A stretch of DNA of 64,000 bases from an uncultured Monoglobus sp. (GCA_947625055.1 CANQMT010000003.1:51381-115380); one strand, 5' to 3'. Shown: positions 14,087 to 23,022, numbered from the stretch's first letter. A program made the numbers and translations. Notes: generated by a model from the letters alone, not told the origin.

Positions 14087-15151
14087 TTAAAGTATAATAA
14101 GCTCTTTTGTCAGGTTTGTCAGGTTCCGCGCGCCGTCCTCGGTGACGCACACCAGATCCTCTATTCTGACGCCGCCCGTGCCGTAGATATATATTCCCGG
14201 CTCGCACGACACGACCATGCCGGGTTCAAGAATTATCTCGCTCTTCGGCGACAGGTTCGGCAGCTCGTGGATGAGCAGGCCCACGCCGTGGCCCAGCGAA
14301 TGGCCGAAATATTTGCCGTATCCGGCTTTTTCGATAACCGACCTCGCCGCCGCGTCGGGTTCTTTTCCGGGGATCCCCGGGCGGATCGCCTCAAAGCCCG
14401 TCCGCTGCGCGTCCTTGACTATCTCATAGATTTTTTTAAGCTCCGGGTCGGGCTCGCCCACGGCCACAGTCCTTGTCATGTCGGAACAATAGCCCTTATA
14501 CACGCAGCCGAAGTCCATAAGCACCAGATCGCCTTTTTTGACCTTATTGTCCCCGGGGACACCGTGGGGCAGCGCGCACCTCGCGCCGCTTAAAACGATC
14601 GTGTCAAACGAGGTCTTTTGTGCGCCACGCTTTTTCATAAAATACTCGAGCTCCGCCGCGATCTCCGACTCGGTGACGCCGGGCTTTATCATGCCGAGGA
14701 CATGGTTGAACGCCTCGACTCCGACCTGCTCCGCCTCGGCGATGTGGCTCAGCTCGTCGTCGCGCTTGATCATTCTCAAGCGGTCAATTTTGTCCTTTGC
14801 GGGCACGAACTCAATGTTCGGCAGATGCGCTTTAAGCCGCTCAAGCTCAGCCACGGAAACGGCCTCGTCCTCATAGACCAAGGCTCCGATCCCCTCGCCG
14901 CGCGCGAGCTCGGGCAGCAGCTCCTTCAGCGGAACGGCCGCGCTGAACTCCCTCACCTCGAACCCGTCGAAGGCCTCCTCGCCCGCGGCCGCCGTGTAGC
15001 GCGAGTCAACGATTATATAACCGCGCTTTCCGGAGATCAGAACATATCCTTCGCCGCCCGAAAATCCGCTTGCCATCTGCATGTTGTGGGGCGAGGTAAG
15101 CAAGATACCGCGCCCGCTTTCAAGACAAAGCTTTGATGCCAGATTCTTCAT
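14087..15151 (-). CDS. Xaa-Pro aminopeptidase/dipeptidase (M24B)
   Basis: 354 residues with the creatinase-like N-terminal domain and a pita-bread C-terminal domain. Dinuclear metal ligands are recognisable: D in LVLMDFGCVYKGYCSD, D in SDMTRTV, H in SLGHGVGL, E in VVSCEPGIYI and E in GGVRIEDLV. It cleaves X-Pro bonds in the cytoplasm. Length is typical of short clostridial aminopeptidase P/prolidase proteins; PepQ and PepP cannot be separated by eye. It lies 15 bases downstream of the TIM-barrel gene in the same orientation, so co-transcription is likely. Confidence 0.92.
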   Translation of the reverse strand: MKNLASKLCLESGRGILLTSPHNMQMASGFSGGEGYVLISGKRGYIIVDSRYTAAAGEEAFDGFEVREFSAAVPLKELLPELARGEGIGALVYEDEAVSVAELERLKAHLPNIEFVPAKDKIDRLRMIKRDDELSHIAEAEQVGVEAFNHVLGMIKPGVTESEIAAELEYFMKKRGAQKTSFDTIVLSGARCALPHGVPGDNKVKKGDLVLMDFGCVYKGYCSDMTRTVAVGEPDPELKKIYEIVKDAQRTGFEAIRPGIPGKEPDAAARSVIEKAGYGKYFGHSLGHGVGLLIHELPNLSPKSEIILEPGMVVSCEPGIYIYGTGGVRIEDLVCVTEDGARNLTNLTKELIIL

Positions 15152-15166
15152 ATCAATACCTCTTTA

Positions 15167-16048
15167 TTATTTATTCAAAAAATTTCTGTACATTTCCTGC
15201 ATTTGTGCGGCGTCCGTTGTTTGCGTCCCTGCCGACTCGCAGATGATCCTCGGCGTCAGCCCGCGCTCCGCGATAAGCTCGGCGATCGGCTCAAAATCGG
15301 GCTCAAACTCGGTCTCGGCCATGGTGTGGTGCTTTTTTTCGCCCGCGCGCGTGTACTCTATTCTTGAGTAGTGGGAGTGAAAATTCTTCGCCCGCTCCGC
15401 GCCCAGCTTGTTATAGATCCTGTCAAATATGCCGCCGATCGCTTCTTTGGTGTTATATCCTCCAAGCGACTGAGCGTTGATATGTCCGAAGTCAAGCGCG
15501 GGTAGCATCCGCTCGTCAATCAGGCAGAGCTTGATGACCTCGTCAACGTTTCCGAGCTGTTTGACCTTGCCCATGGTCTCGGGGCATATCCTTATATGGC
15601 CGTAACCCGCCTCATCCGCCGCCTTAACGGCGCGCTTTAAGGTGTCCGAGGCAAGCTTCAGCGCCTCGATGCGTGTTATCTGTCCGCACGAGCCCGAGTG
15701 GACAACAATGCGGTCGGCGCCCATGCAGTCGGCGGCGCGCAGCGTCGCCAATATATATTCAATGCTCCTGTCGCGTTTTTCCTCCTCGGTGGAGGATAAG
15801 CTGATGTAATACGGCGCGTGTATCGAAAGGCGTATGCCTTTCTCGGCTGCTAAGGTTCCGAAGTCGCGCGCCGAGTCGTCGGAGATCTTAACGCCCCTGC
15901 CGCACTGGTACTCAAAGGCCGAAAGGCCGTGTCCGCTCAGCCATTCGGGCACCTGATATACCGTTCGGTTCCCGGCCGCGTAAAAATCCTCGGAATTGCC
16001 CGCTGGACCGAACAGGGCGAATTCCTCGCGCTTAAACTCAAGGTTCAT
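15167..16048 (-). CDS. Endonuclease IV-like TIM-barrel protein
   Basis: 293 residues. Metal-ligand positions of the AP endonuclease 2/xylose-isomerase-like superfamily are seen in order: H in LSIHAPYYISL, H in IVVHSGS, E in ICPETMGK, D and H in LDFGHINA, H in NFHSHYS, and a late E in RIICESAGTQ. These fit a three-metal phosphodiesterase or isomerase barrel. The N-terminus differs from classical Nfo, so a DNA-repair role is likely but not proven. The stop of yqeG and this start are four bases apart. Confidence 0.82.
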   Translation of the reverse strand: MNLEFKREEFALFGPAGNSEDFYAAGNRTVYQVPEWLSGHGLSAFEYQCGRGVKISDDSARDFGTLAAEKGIRLSIHAPYYISLSSTEEEKRDRSIEYILATLRAADCMGADRIVVHSGSCGQITRIEALKLASDTLKRAVKAADEAGYGHIRICPETMGKVKQLGNVDEVIKLCLIDERMLPALDFGHINAQSLGGYNTKEAIGGIFDRIYNKLGAERAKNFHSHYSRIEYTRAGEKKHHTMAETEFEPDFEPIAELIAERGLTPRIICESAGTQTTDAAQMQEMYRNFLNK

Positions 16049-16052
16049 GCTT

Positions 16053-16559
16053 TCACTCCCGTTTTTTTGCGTCTTTTAAAATCAGCCGCTCAAAATTTCT
16101 TTTGAATTTCACAAAGCCGACTTCTTTTTCGGATATGGGCTCAACCAGAACGGTCAGCATTCCCATGCGGTTCCCGCCGTAAATATCGGTGAAAAGCTGG
16201 TCGCCCGCGAGAACGGTGCGCTCGGGGCTCACGCCCATGTCTTCGCATGCCAGACGCATATATTTTTTAAGCGGCTTGAGCGCCGCCGCGTAATACGGCT
16301 CGCCCAGCGACTCGGCGAATTTTTTGACCCGCGCCTTGTTGTTGTTTGAAACGATAAAGGTCTTTATCCCGGCGGCGTGGAGCTTGTCGAAAAAATCGCG
16401 CGTATGATCGGGCGCCACAGGATCGTCATAGGTGACGAGGGTGTTGTCAATGTCGAAAATAACCGCCTCCGCGCCGCGCGATCTCAGCTCGCCGACGCTT
16501 ATCTTATATATGTCGTCGATAAAAATATCCGGCAAAAAGCGATTTTTAAATCTGCCCAT
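16053..16559 (-). CDS. yqeG: YqeG family HAD IIIA-type phosphatase
   Basis: 168 residues. HAD motifs: I, AVIFDIDNTLVTYDD (nucleophile Asp); II, TFIVSNNN; III/IV, K in LKPLKKYM and GDQLFTDIYGGNRMGM. The exact family is the small YqeG group near ribosome-assembly and aro genes in Bacillota; substrate is uncertain. GGAGG lies five bases before ATG 16559; a frame reaching 16616 adds residues with no ribosome site. It is downstream of rpsU with only a weak hairpin between, so read-through from the strong rpsU promoter may drive the whole group. Confidence 0.92.
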   Translation of the reverse strand: MGRFKNRFLPDIFIDDIYKISVGELRSRGAEAVIFDIDNTLVTYDDPVAPDHTRDFFDKLHAAGIKTFIVSNNNKARVKKFAESLGEPYYAAALKPLKKYMRLACEDMGVSPERTVLAGDQLFTDIYGGNRMGMLTVLVEPISEKEVGFVKFKRNFERLILKDAKKRE

Positions 16560-16633
16560 AATTTCCTCCGAAAACGAAAGGACCGCAAAACAAGTTAACG
16601 CTTGCCGCAGTCCCAATAATCTTATTTAATCAA

Positions 16634-16673
16634 CATTCTAAATTTTTACTGTCTTGACGACAGGGAATGTTAA
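16634..16673 (-). terminator. Nested hairpin downstream of rpsU (weak terminator/attenuator)
   Basis: On the minus strand CTGTC/GACAG with loop GTCAA is followed by TAAAAATTT, and outer arms AACATTC/GAATGTT enclose it. Weak GC content suggests partial termination between rpsU and yqeG. Confidence 0.45.
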
Positions 16674-16683
16674 CAGCAGAAAA

Positions 16684-16857
16684 CTAATATTTGCGCTTTC
16701 TTGCAGCCTCGGATTTCTTCTTGCGTCTAACGCTGGGCTTCTCGTAATGTTCTCTCTTTCTGACCTCAGACAGAACACCGGCCTTGGCGCATGAACGCTT
16801 AAAGCGGCGAAGCGCGCTGTCCAGCGATTCATTTTCTTTAACTCTGATTTCTGCCAA
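16684..16857 (-). CDS. rpsU: 30S ribosomal protein S21
   Basis: 57 residues, the normal length for S21, reading [20 protein letters not shown] and ending in a basic tail ([16 protein letters not shown]). The start is TTG 16857: no ATG is near, the sequence from this codon matches the family N-terminus, and an unusually strong GGAGGGAGGG ribosome site lies about eight bases upstream. The gene has its own consensus promoter at 16921-16949. Confidence 0.96.
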   Translation of the reverse strand: MAEIRVKENESLDSALRRFKRSCAKAGVLSEVRKREHYEKPSVRRKKKSEAARKRKY

Positions 16858-16920
16858 TTTTCTTCCCTCCCTCCGAGTATTGTAAAAACACTTAGAAGTC
16901 AAAAAAACTCTACTCGAACA

Positions 16921-16949
16921 ATTATACTCGTTTGTTTTTGATCTGTCAA
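16921..16949 (-). promoter_or_regulatory. Consensus promoter of rpsU
   Basis: On the minus strand TTGACA (16949-16944), 17-base spacer, TATAAT (16926-16921): both hexamers are perfect. Confidence 0.9.
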
Positions 16950-16962
16950 GGCATTTTGCATA

Positions 16963-16981
16963 AAAATCTTACAGGATTTTT
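16963..16981 (-). terminator. Short hairpin after the DUF624 gene
   Basis: AAAATC/GATTTT with a six-base loop, followed on the minus strand by T residues. AT-rich, hence weak. Confidence 0.4.
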
Positions 16982-17017
16982 AACTTTTTTAATCCCGTTG
17001 CGGCAGAATATCCAAAA

Positions 17018-17977
17018 TCAGTACATCTTGCGCGGGTTTACGGGATCGGTGTTTTTCTCAAAAACCTGCTTTTCCTCGACATTGGCGTCCTCCGAAAGGT
17101 GTCTGCGTATCTGCCGCTCGGCGTTAAAGCTGACGATAAATCCGCACACCGAGTTGAGCAGGACCAGCATCGCGACCACATATATCGCGAGGAACGACGT
17201 CATCGCCGCGCCCGAAAGCATGAAAATTCCGACATACCACATGCCCAGAGTCAGCGCCGCCAGAATTATGATGACCAAAATGCTGTACGGCAGACTCGCG
17301 ATAGCGAACAGCGCCGAGTTGCGCAGGAGCTGCGTGAACTTCAGGCGGTAGCGAACCATAAGCGGATACACAAACAGGTGCGAGATCGTGTAAAACGCGA
17401 ACAGGCAGTATACCAGATATTTGGCGTAGCTTATTATTCCGCTCCTTGAGGAATAGAAAAATATTCCGTAGAAGAACAGGAACATAAAAATTATGTCAAT
17501 AACAAACACGGCCAGAGACTGCTTGAAGTTGTCCTTGAGCGCGTCCCAGAAGTCGCTCAGAATGAACGAGTGTTCCTCGCGCGAATAGTTGCGCAGGACG
17601 TAGTGCATCGCCGCGTAGGCCGGGCCGCTTCCCCAGAACACGCAGAACAGGATCGTGACCACCGCCCTGACGCCCAGATCGATCGAGCGGTAGATGATGA
17701 GGAAGTCCGGGTTTGTGAAATCCGGCGCGCTGAGACCCGCGATACCCGCGATCTGGTTCGGGAACGAGCCAAGAACAGCGTTTGAGAACATGCCTGTTAG
17801 ATAAAACAAGATCAGAAACGCGGGAATGTTGGCCACGCAGAACAGCAGATTGACCTGGATTAGCTTCCAGAATTTTCTGATGAATATCTCAAAAAACAGG
17901 ACCGCGCCCTCGCTGCCCTCGCCGCTCTCGTCGACGCCCTTGCCGGGCTTGCTGTAATCTCTGTTAAATATACCCAT
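17018..17977 (-). CDS. DUF624/YesL-like membrane protein
   Basis: 319 residues with five or six hydrophobic segments: around residues 38-66, 100-130, 150-180, 185-210, 225-255 and 262-295. The stretch FWGSGPAYAAMHYVLRNYSREEHSFILSDF is the conserved core of DUF624/YesL proteins, which in Bacillota often sit near carbohydrate transporters; none is seen here. Function is unknown. ATG 17977 follows GGAGAG by five bases; a TTG at 17995 overlaps that site and is rejected. The gene stands alone between its own promoter and a weak terminator, divergent from the pst locus. Confidence 0.8.
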   Translation of the reverse strand: MGIFNRDYSKPGKGVDESGEGSEGAVLFFEIFIRKFWKLIQVNLLFCVANIPAFLILFYLTGMFSNAVLGSFPNQIAGIAGLSAPDFTNPDFLIIYRSIDLGVRAVVTILFCVFWGSGPAYAAMHYVLRNYSREEHSFILSDFWDALKDNFKQSLAVFVIDIIFMFLFFYGIFFYSSRSGIISYAKYLVYCLFAFYTISHLFVYPLMVRYRLKFTQLLRNSALFAIASLPYSILVIIILAALTLGMWYVGIFMLSGAAMTSFLAIYVVAMLVLLNSVCGFIVSFNAERQIRRHLSEDANVEEKQVFEKNTDPVNPRKMY

Positions 17978-18018
17978 AATATCTCTCCGTTTCAATAGAA
18001 AAATAACTATCGAAAAAT

Positions 18019-18047
18019 ATTATAGCACAACGGTTTTTAAATTGCAA
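18019..18047 (-). promoter_or_regulatory. Promoter of the DUF624 gene
   Basis: TTGCAA (18047-18042), 17-base spacer, TATAAT (18024-18019) on the minus strand. Confidence 0.75.
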
Positions 18048-18069
18048 CACATTTTATTTGTCGCGTGAT

Positions 18070-18124
18070 TTTACAAAGATTTAACACACCGCCGCTTTCG
18101 GATTTTACATTCGGAATGTAAAAT
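18070..18124 (+). promoter_or_regulatory. Pho-box-like repeats and 23-bp palindrome upstream of pstS
   Basis: TTTACA (18070-18075) and TTAACA (18081-18086) are direct repeats 11 bases apart, the layout of Gram-positive PhoP boxes (TTNACA-like). A third TTTACA lies at 18104-18109. It falls inside a perfect inverted repeat, ATTTTACATTC (18102-18112) and GAATGTAAAAT (18114-18124), around one central G. TATTCT at 18124-18129 could serve as the -10. Control by PhoP is inferred from the genes downstream. Confidence 0.6.
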
Positions 18125-18173
18125 ATTCTTGAATTTGACAAATTCGCAAATCAGAACAAAGGAGAGAAGAATT

Positions 18174-19070
18174 ATGAAAATTTTAAAAAATCATCCGAAA
18201 CTGGCTGACGGGATAGCGGCGGCGTGCGCGCTGCTGGTTATCGGCTCGTCTTTGACGGGCTGCGGCGGAGGCGCGGAAAATACCGCCTCGGGAGGATCAA
18301 TAACCGTGATTTCCCGCGAGGACGGCTCGGGCACACGAGGCGCTTTCACCGAGCTGTTTAAGATCGAGGAGGATCAAAACGGCGAAAAGGTCGACATGAC
18401 CACAGACGCGTCTGATGTGACAAACAGCACCTCGGTCATGATGACGAGCGTCGCGGGCAACGAGGACGCAATAGGCTACATATCAATGGGCTCGCTGAAC
18501 TCGAGTGTCAAGGCGCTGCGCGTCGACGGGGCCGAGGCGAGCGCCGACAGCATAAAGCGCGGCGAATACAAGGTTTCGCGTCCGTTTAACATCGTGACAA
18601 AGGATGGCCTTTCGGAGACGGCTCAGGATTTTATCGGCTTTATTTTAAGCACCGAGGGTCAGGCGGTGGTTGAGGAGAACGGATATATTTCCGAGGGAAA
18701 TGTCGGAGCCTACGCCGGAACAAAGCCCGCGGGCAAGATCGTTGTTTCGGGCTCGTCGTCGGTGACACCGGTAATGGAAAAGCTCAAAGAGGCGTATCTT
18801 GAGATCAACCCGTCCGCCGAGATCGAGGTCCAGCAGAGCGACTCGACCACGGGCGTCAACAACGCCGTTGACGGCGTGTGCGACATCGGCATGGCGAGCC
18901 GCGAGCTCAAGGACAGCGAGATTCAGAAAGGAGCCAAGGCAACGGTGATCGCCCTTGACGGAATAGCGGTCATCGTCAACAACCAAAACCCGGTCAGCGA
19001 AATAACCTCCGAGCAGGTGAAAGGCATATACACGGGCGAGATCACCGACTGGAGCGAGATCGGAGAATAG
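18174..19070 (+). CDS. pstS: Phosphate-binding lipoprotein PstS, circularly permuted
   Basis: 298-residue precursor with a signal peptide and lipobox (SSLTGC, lipidated C30), so it is anchored by Lgt to the membrane outer face. It binds phosphate for the PstCAB importer. The domain order is unusual: after the signal comes SREDGSGTRGAF (residues 47-58), normally in the second half of PstS, and the usual N-terminal block SGSSSVTPVMEKL starts only at residue 192. The protein ends at EITDWSEIGE, the point that in ordinary PstS joins the two parts. I remember other clostridial PstS with this order. GGAGAG precedes ATG 18174 by seven bases. First gene of pstSCAB-phoU-phoPR. Confidence 0.93.
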   Translation: MKILKNHPKLADGIAAACALLVIGSSLTGCGGGAENTASGGSITVISREDGSGTRGAFTELFKIEEDQNGEKVDMTTDASDVTNSTSVMMTSVAGNEDAIGYISMGSLNSSVKALRVDGAEASADSIKRGEYKVSRPFNIVTKDGLSETAQDFIGFILSTEGQAVVEENGYISEGNVGAYAGTKPAGKIVVSGSSSVTPVMEKLKEAYLEINPSAEIEVQQSDSTTGVNNAVDGVCDIGMASRELKDSEIQKGAKATVIALDGIAVIVNNQNPVSEITSEQVKGIYTGEITDWSEIGE

Positions 19071-19089
19071 TCGGGGAGTGAAAACCGTT

Positions 19090-19950
19090 ATGACAAAAAA
19101 TAAACTCAAGGAAAACATAATGCACGGGGTGTTCCTGTTCTGCGCCTGCGTGTCGATATTGGCGGTGGCGCTGATATGCGTGTTCCTGTTCGCGAACGGA
19201 ATTCCCGCCATGAAGGAGATAGGACTGTTTGACTTCCTGCTCGGCAAAAGGTGGAAGCCCGGCAACGATATTTACGGTATTCTGCCTATGATATTGGGAA
19301 GCGTATACGTCACAGCCGGAGCGGTGGTGATAGGCGTTCCGATAGGGATTTTGGCGGCGGTGTTTATGACCCGCTTCTGCCCCGAGCGGCTCCGAAGGCT
19401 GCTGAAGCCCGCGGTCGATCTTTTGGCGGGCATTCCCTCGGTGGTGTACGGCTTTTTCGGACTCATGGTGATCGTGCCGACGATAAGGCGGATCTTCGGC
19501 GGCAGCGGCACAAGCATGCTGGCGGCGTCGATAGTATTGGGAATTATGATACTGCCCACGATCATCTCGGTCAGCGAATCGTCGCTCGGCGCGGTTCCCG
19601 AAAGCTATTACGAGGGTGCCCGCGCCCTCGGCGCAAGCCACGAGCGCGCCGTGTTCTTAACGGTGCTGCCCGCGGCAAAGTCCGGAGTTCTGGCCGGAGT
19701 TATTTTGGGCATAGGCCGCGCCATAGGCGAGACCATGGCGGTCATCATGGTGGCGGGCAATCAGGCCGCCATGCCGGGCGGACTTTTAAAGGGCGTCAGA
19801 ACCATGACGGCAAATATAGTGCTTGAAATGGGCTACGCGGCCGATCTTCACCGCGAGGCGCTGATCGCGACGGCGGTCGTGCTGTTTGTTTTCATCCTGA
19901 TCATCAATCTCAGCTTTTCGATCTTAAAAAGGAGGTCAGAGAGCAAATGA
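19090..19950 (+). CDS. pstC: Phosphate ABC transporter permease PstC
   Basis: 286 residues with six hydrophobic segments. The permease core shows ILPMILGSVYVTAGAV, GIPSVVYGFFGL and the cytoplasmic coupling loop ESYYEGARALGASHERAVF. With PstA it forms the membrane channel of the high-affinity importer. GTG 19078 directly abuts the GGGGAG ribosome site, so ATG 19090 is preferred although the spacing is about twelve bases. The stop overlaps the start of pstA by four bases (ATGA). Confidence 0.95.
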   Translation: MTKNKLKENIMHGVFLFCACVSILAVALICVFLFANGIPAMKEIGLFDFLLGKRWKPGNDIYGILPMILGSVYVTAGAVVIGVPIGILAAVFMTRFCPERLRRLLKPAVDLLAGIPSVVYGFFGLMVIVPTIRRIFGGSGTSMLAASIVLGIMILPTIISVSESSLGAVPESYYEGARALGASHERAVFLTVLPAAKSGVLAGVILGIGRAIGETMAVIMVAGNQAAMPGGLLKGVRTMTANIVLEMGYAADLHREALIATAVVLFVFILIINLSFSILKRRSESK

Positions 19951-20840
19951 GCAATAAAGTTATAAATAAAACAAGCTCGGTGCCAATCGCTCCCGCGGTT
20001 CGGCGCGGCGGCATACGCGGCGGAGCAAAAATTCAGTCGGCGCTGCTTCGGGCGCTTGTGTATCTCGCGGCGGGTCTCACCTTCGGAGCGTTGATATGCC
20101 TTATACTTTATATACTTATCAAAGGCATACCAAACCTTTCATCCGATCTGTTCAGCCCGACGTACAACACCGAAAACGTGTCGCTGTTTCCCGCGCTTGT
20201 CAACACGATAACGATGACGCTGCTGTCTTTGGTTATAGCGGTGCCGCTGGGCGTGTTCTCGGCGATATATCTGATTGAATACGCGAAGCGCGGGAATAAG
20301 ATCGTGGGTCTCGTCAGGATCACAACCGAGACGCTTCAGGGTATTCCCTCGATAGTGTACGGCCTGTTCGGCTTTCTGCTGTTCGTGACGACGTTTTCAT
20401 GGGGCTACTCGCTGCTGGCGGGCGCGCTGACGCTGGTTATCATGATACTTCCGGTCATAATGCGCACAACGGAGGAGGCGCTCAAGTCGGTGCCCGATTC
20501 ATACCGCGAGGGAAGCTTCGGCCTCGGCGCGGGGCGGCTGCGCACCGTGTTTAAAATAGTCCTGCCCTCGGCGGTGCCGGGAATACTTTCGGGTGTTGTG
20601 CTGTCTGTTGGCAGAATAGTCGGAGAGACCGCGGCGCTTATCTACACCGCGGGAACCGTGGCTCAGGTGCCGCCCAATCTTCTGGGTTCGGGACGAACCA
20701 TGGCGGTCCACATGTACGCGCTCTGGAGCGAGGGACTAAACACCGAGCAATCCTACGCCACGGCGGTCGTGCTGCTGCTTATCGTTGTGCTGCTGAACGC
20801 GGCGTCGGGTGCTTTGGCGAAAAAAATTACACTGAAATAA
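19947..20840 (+). CDS. pstA: Phosphate ABC transporter permease PstA
   Basis: 297 residues, six membrane segments after a ~35-residue basic cytoplasmic start. Diagnostic blocks are LVNTITMTLLSLVIAVPLGV, ETLQGIPSIVYGLFGF and the EAA-type loop PDSYREGSFGLGAGRLRTVF. Overlap with pstC by ATGA and 20 bases to pstB indicate one mRNA. Length is normal for the family. Confidence 0.95.
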   Translation: MSNKVINKTSSVPIAPAVRRGGIRGGAKIQSALLRALVYLAAGLTFGALICLILYILIKGIPNLSSDLFSPTYNTENVSLFPALVNTITMTLLSLVIAVPLGVFSAIYLIEYAKRGNKIVGLVRITTETLQGIPSIVYGLFGFLLFVTTFSWGYSLLAGALTLVIMILPVIMRTTEEALKSVPDSYREGSFGLGAGRLRTVFKIVLPSAVPGILSGVVLSVGRIVGETAALIYTAGTVAQVPPNLLGSGRTMAVHMYALWSEGLNTEQSYATAVVLLLIVVLLNAASGALAKKITLK

Positions 20841-20860
20841 TTTAAAAGAGGAAAAATATT

Positions 20861-21613
20861 ATGGAAAATATTTTAAGCATAAAGAATTTGAACTTGCATT
20901 ACGGAGACTTCCACGCTCTCAAGAACGTGAGCATGGAGATCCCTAAAGGCGAGATAACGGCGTTCATAGGCCCGTCGGGCTGCGGAAAATCGACTCTGCT
21001 CAAAACGCTGAACCGCATGAACGACTTGGTCGAGGGCTGCCGCGTGGACGGGGATATAAGACTTGACGGCGCGGATATTTACAAGGAGATCGATCCGAAC
21101 GAGCTGCGCAAGCGCGTCGGCATGGTATTTCAAAAGCCCAATCCGTTCCCTATGAGCATATACGACAACATAGCCTACGGCCCGAGAACGCACGGCGTTC
21201 ACTCAAAGTCAAAGCTTGACGAGATCGTGGAAAAATCGCTGACAGACGCGGCGATCTGGGACGAGGTAAAAGACAGGCTGAAAAAGAGCGCCCTCGGAAT
21301 GTCGGGCGGTCAGCAGCAGAGGCTGTGCATAGCCCGAGCTTTGGCGGTCCGCCCCGAGGTGTTGCTTATGGATGAGCCCACCTCGGCCCTTGACCCTATC
21401 TCGACCTCAAAAATAGAAGACCTTGCGCTTGAGCTGAAAAAGAGTTATACTATAGTCATAGTAACTCACAGCATGCAGCAGGCCACCAGAATTTCGGACA
21501 GAACCGCTTTCTTTCTTTTGGGCGAGGTCGTTGAGCAGGGCGGTACGGATCAGATATTCTCTATGCCCAAGGACAAGAGGACCGAAGACTATATCACAGG
21601 AAGGTTTGGTTAA
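20861..21613 (+). CDS. pstB: Phosphate ABC transporter ATPase PstB
   Basis: 250 residues with Walker [11 protein letters not shown]-loop region [15 protein letters not shown], signature [16 protein letters not shown], Walker [13 protein letters not shown] and the H-loop [12 protein letters not shown]. The [11 protein letters not shown] segment is typical of PstB among ABC ATPases. It powers phosphate import through PstCA. Confidence 0.97.
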   Translation: MENILSIKNLNLHYGDFHALKNVSMEIPKGEITAFIGPSGCGKSTLLKTLNRMNDLVEGCRVDGDIRLDGADIYKEIDPNELRKRVGMVFQKPNPFPMSIYDNIAYGPRTHGVHSKSKLDEIVEKSLTDAAIWDEVKDRLKKSALGMSGGQQQRLCIARALAVRPEVLLMDEPTSALDPISTSKIEDLALELKKSYTIVIVTHSMQQATRISDRTAFFLLGEVVEQGGTDQIFSMPKDKRTEDYITGRFG

Positions 21614-21617
21614 TGCT

Positions 21618-22256
21618 ATGAGAGAAAATTTTAACAGACAGTTAGACACGCTGAACAGAGAAATGACCGACATGGGCTCTCTTTGCGAGAGCGCCATAGA
21701 GAGCGCGGTGCGGGCGCTGCTACGCCGCGACGAGAAAGCAGCCGAAAGCGTTGCCGCGATCGAGGACGAGATAAATCACGCCGAGCGGGATATCGAGGGC
21801 TTGTGCCTTAAACTGCTGCTCAAGCAGCAGCCCGTGGCGGCGGATCTCAGGACTGTGTCATCCGCGCTCAAAATGATAACCGATTTGGAGCGCATAGGCG
21901 ATCAGGCGGCGGACATCGCGGAGATCGTCCGCCACGCGGATTTTGACGAGAACTATGACAACGAGTACATCAGGGAAATGGCGACCGGAGTGTCAAAAAT
22001 GGTGACAGAGAGCGTTGACGCTTTTGTGGAGCGGGATCTTGACGCGGCCAAGGACGTGATACGCCGCGACGATCAGATTGACGATTTGTTCAAAAAGGCT
22101 TGCGCCGATCTTGCGGAATATATTGGAAAAAACCCGAAAAAGGCAGCTCCCGCTCTCGACCTTATGATGACCGCGAAGTATCTGGAGCGTATAGGCGACC
22201 ATGCGGTAAACGTTGCAGAGTGGGTGGAGTTTTCCATAACCGGCGAGCGCAGATAA
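21618..22256 (+). CDS. phoU: Phosphate signalling protein PhoU
   Basis: 212 residues, all-helical, with two copies of the PhoU helical repeat; the metal-site motifs are seen as ALKMITDLERIGDQAADIAE and, in the second half, DLMMTAKYLERIGDHAVNVAEW. PhoU links PstB to the PhoR kinase and keeps the regulon off when phosphate is plentiful. ATG 21618 is five bases after the pstB stop; an ATG at 21613 is out of frame. An 8-bp hairpin (22261-22282) without a T-run follows. Confidence 0.95.
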   Translation: MRENFNRQLDTLNREMTDMGSLCESAIESAVRALLRRDEKAAESVAAIEDEINHAERDIEGLCLKLLLKQQPVAADLRTVSSALKMITDLERIGDQAADIAEIVRHADFDENYDNEYIREMATGVSKMVTESVDAFVERDLDAAKDVIRRDDQIDDLFKKACADLAEYIGKNPKKAAPALDLMMTAKYLERIGDHAVNVAEWVEFSITGERR

Positions 22257-22328
22257 AGCGCCGCGTTTGAGCAAAAACGCGGACGCGGATCGAGCGGGGG
22301 AGCAGAATTATTGATTGGAGGAAATGCT

Positions 22329-23009
22329 ATGATTTATTGCGTTGAGGACGACGGCGGCATTCGCGAGCTTGTCGTATACAGCCTGCGGAACACAGGATTT
22401 GACGCTGAGGGCTTCGAGAGCGGCGAGCCGTTTTTTAAGGCTCTCAAAAACGGAGGCGCGCCCGAGCTCGTTCTGCTTGACATAATGCTGCCCGGCGAGG
22501 ACGGCTTTGCCATATTGAAAAGGCTGCGCTCAAACCCGGACACCCGCGACATTCCGGTGATACTGCTCACTGCCAAAAACGCCGAGTTCGACAAGGTGAG
22601 CGGCCTTGACGGCGGCGCGGACGATTATGTGACAAAGCCGTTCGGGATCATGGAGCTGATCTCGCGGATAAAGGCGGTGCTGCGCCGCAGCGGAGGAAGA
22701 GGCGAAACGGGTGACGGCGAAAAATATTCCGCCTTTGGTATTGTTCTGGACGCGAGAAAGCATATCGTGACTGCGGACGGAGAAGAGGTCGGGCTGACCC
22801 TTAAAGAGTTTGAGGTGCTGCGGCTTTTGCTTAAAAACCGCGGCGCCGTGATAACCCGCGACACGCTGCTGGAGCGGGTCTGGGGCTATGATTTTGACGG
22901 CGAGACCCGAACCGTCGACGTGCACATCAGGAGCCTGCGCCGCAAGCTTGGCGACAGCGGAAAAATAATAAAAACCGTCCGCGGCGTGGGATACAGAATA
23001 GAGGATTGA
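22329..23009 (+). CDS. phoP: OmpR-family response regulator, PhoP/PhoB type
   Basis: 226 residues. The receiver domain has the acidic pair ED in YCVEDDGG, the phosphoacceptor D in LVLLDIMLPGEDG and K in VTKPFG. The C-terminal winged helix has TLKEFEVLRLLLKN and RTVDVHIRSLRRKLG. GGAGG (22317-22321) is seven bases before ATG 22329. Its place between phoU and a kinase gene makes control of the Pho regulon very likely, including the box before pstS. Confidence 0.92.
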   Translation: MIYCVEDDGGIRELVVYSLRNTGFDAEGFESGEPFFKALKNGGAPELVLLDIMLPGEDGFAILKRLRSNPDTRDIPVILLTAKNAEFDKVSGLDGGADDYVTKPFGIMELISRIKAVLRRSGGRGETGDGEKYSAFGIVLDARKHIVTADGEEVGLTLKEFEVLRLLLKNRGAVITRDTLLERVWGYDFDGETRTVDVHIRSLRRKLGDSGKIIKTVRGVGYRIED

Positions 23010-23022
23010 CGGAGGTGTTAAC

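Noticed and set aside
18135..18140. TTGACA upstream of pstS as a -35 element
   Set aside because: No -10 lies 16-18 bases downstream before the ribosome site; the Pho-box/palindrome arrangement is the better candidate.
22261..22282. 8-bp hairpin between phoU and phoP as a terminator
   Set aside because: No T-run follows and the genes function together; at most an mRNA-processing or stability element.
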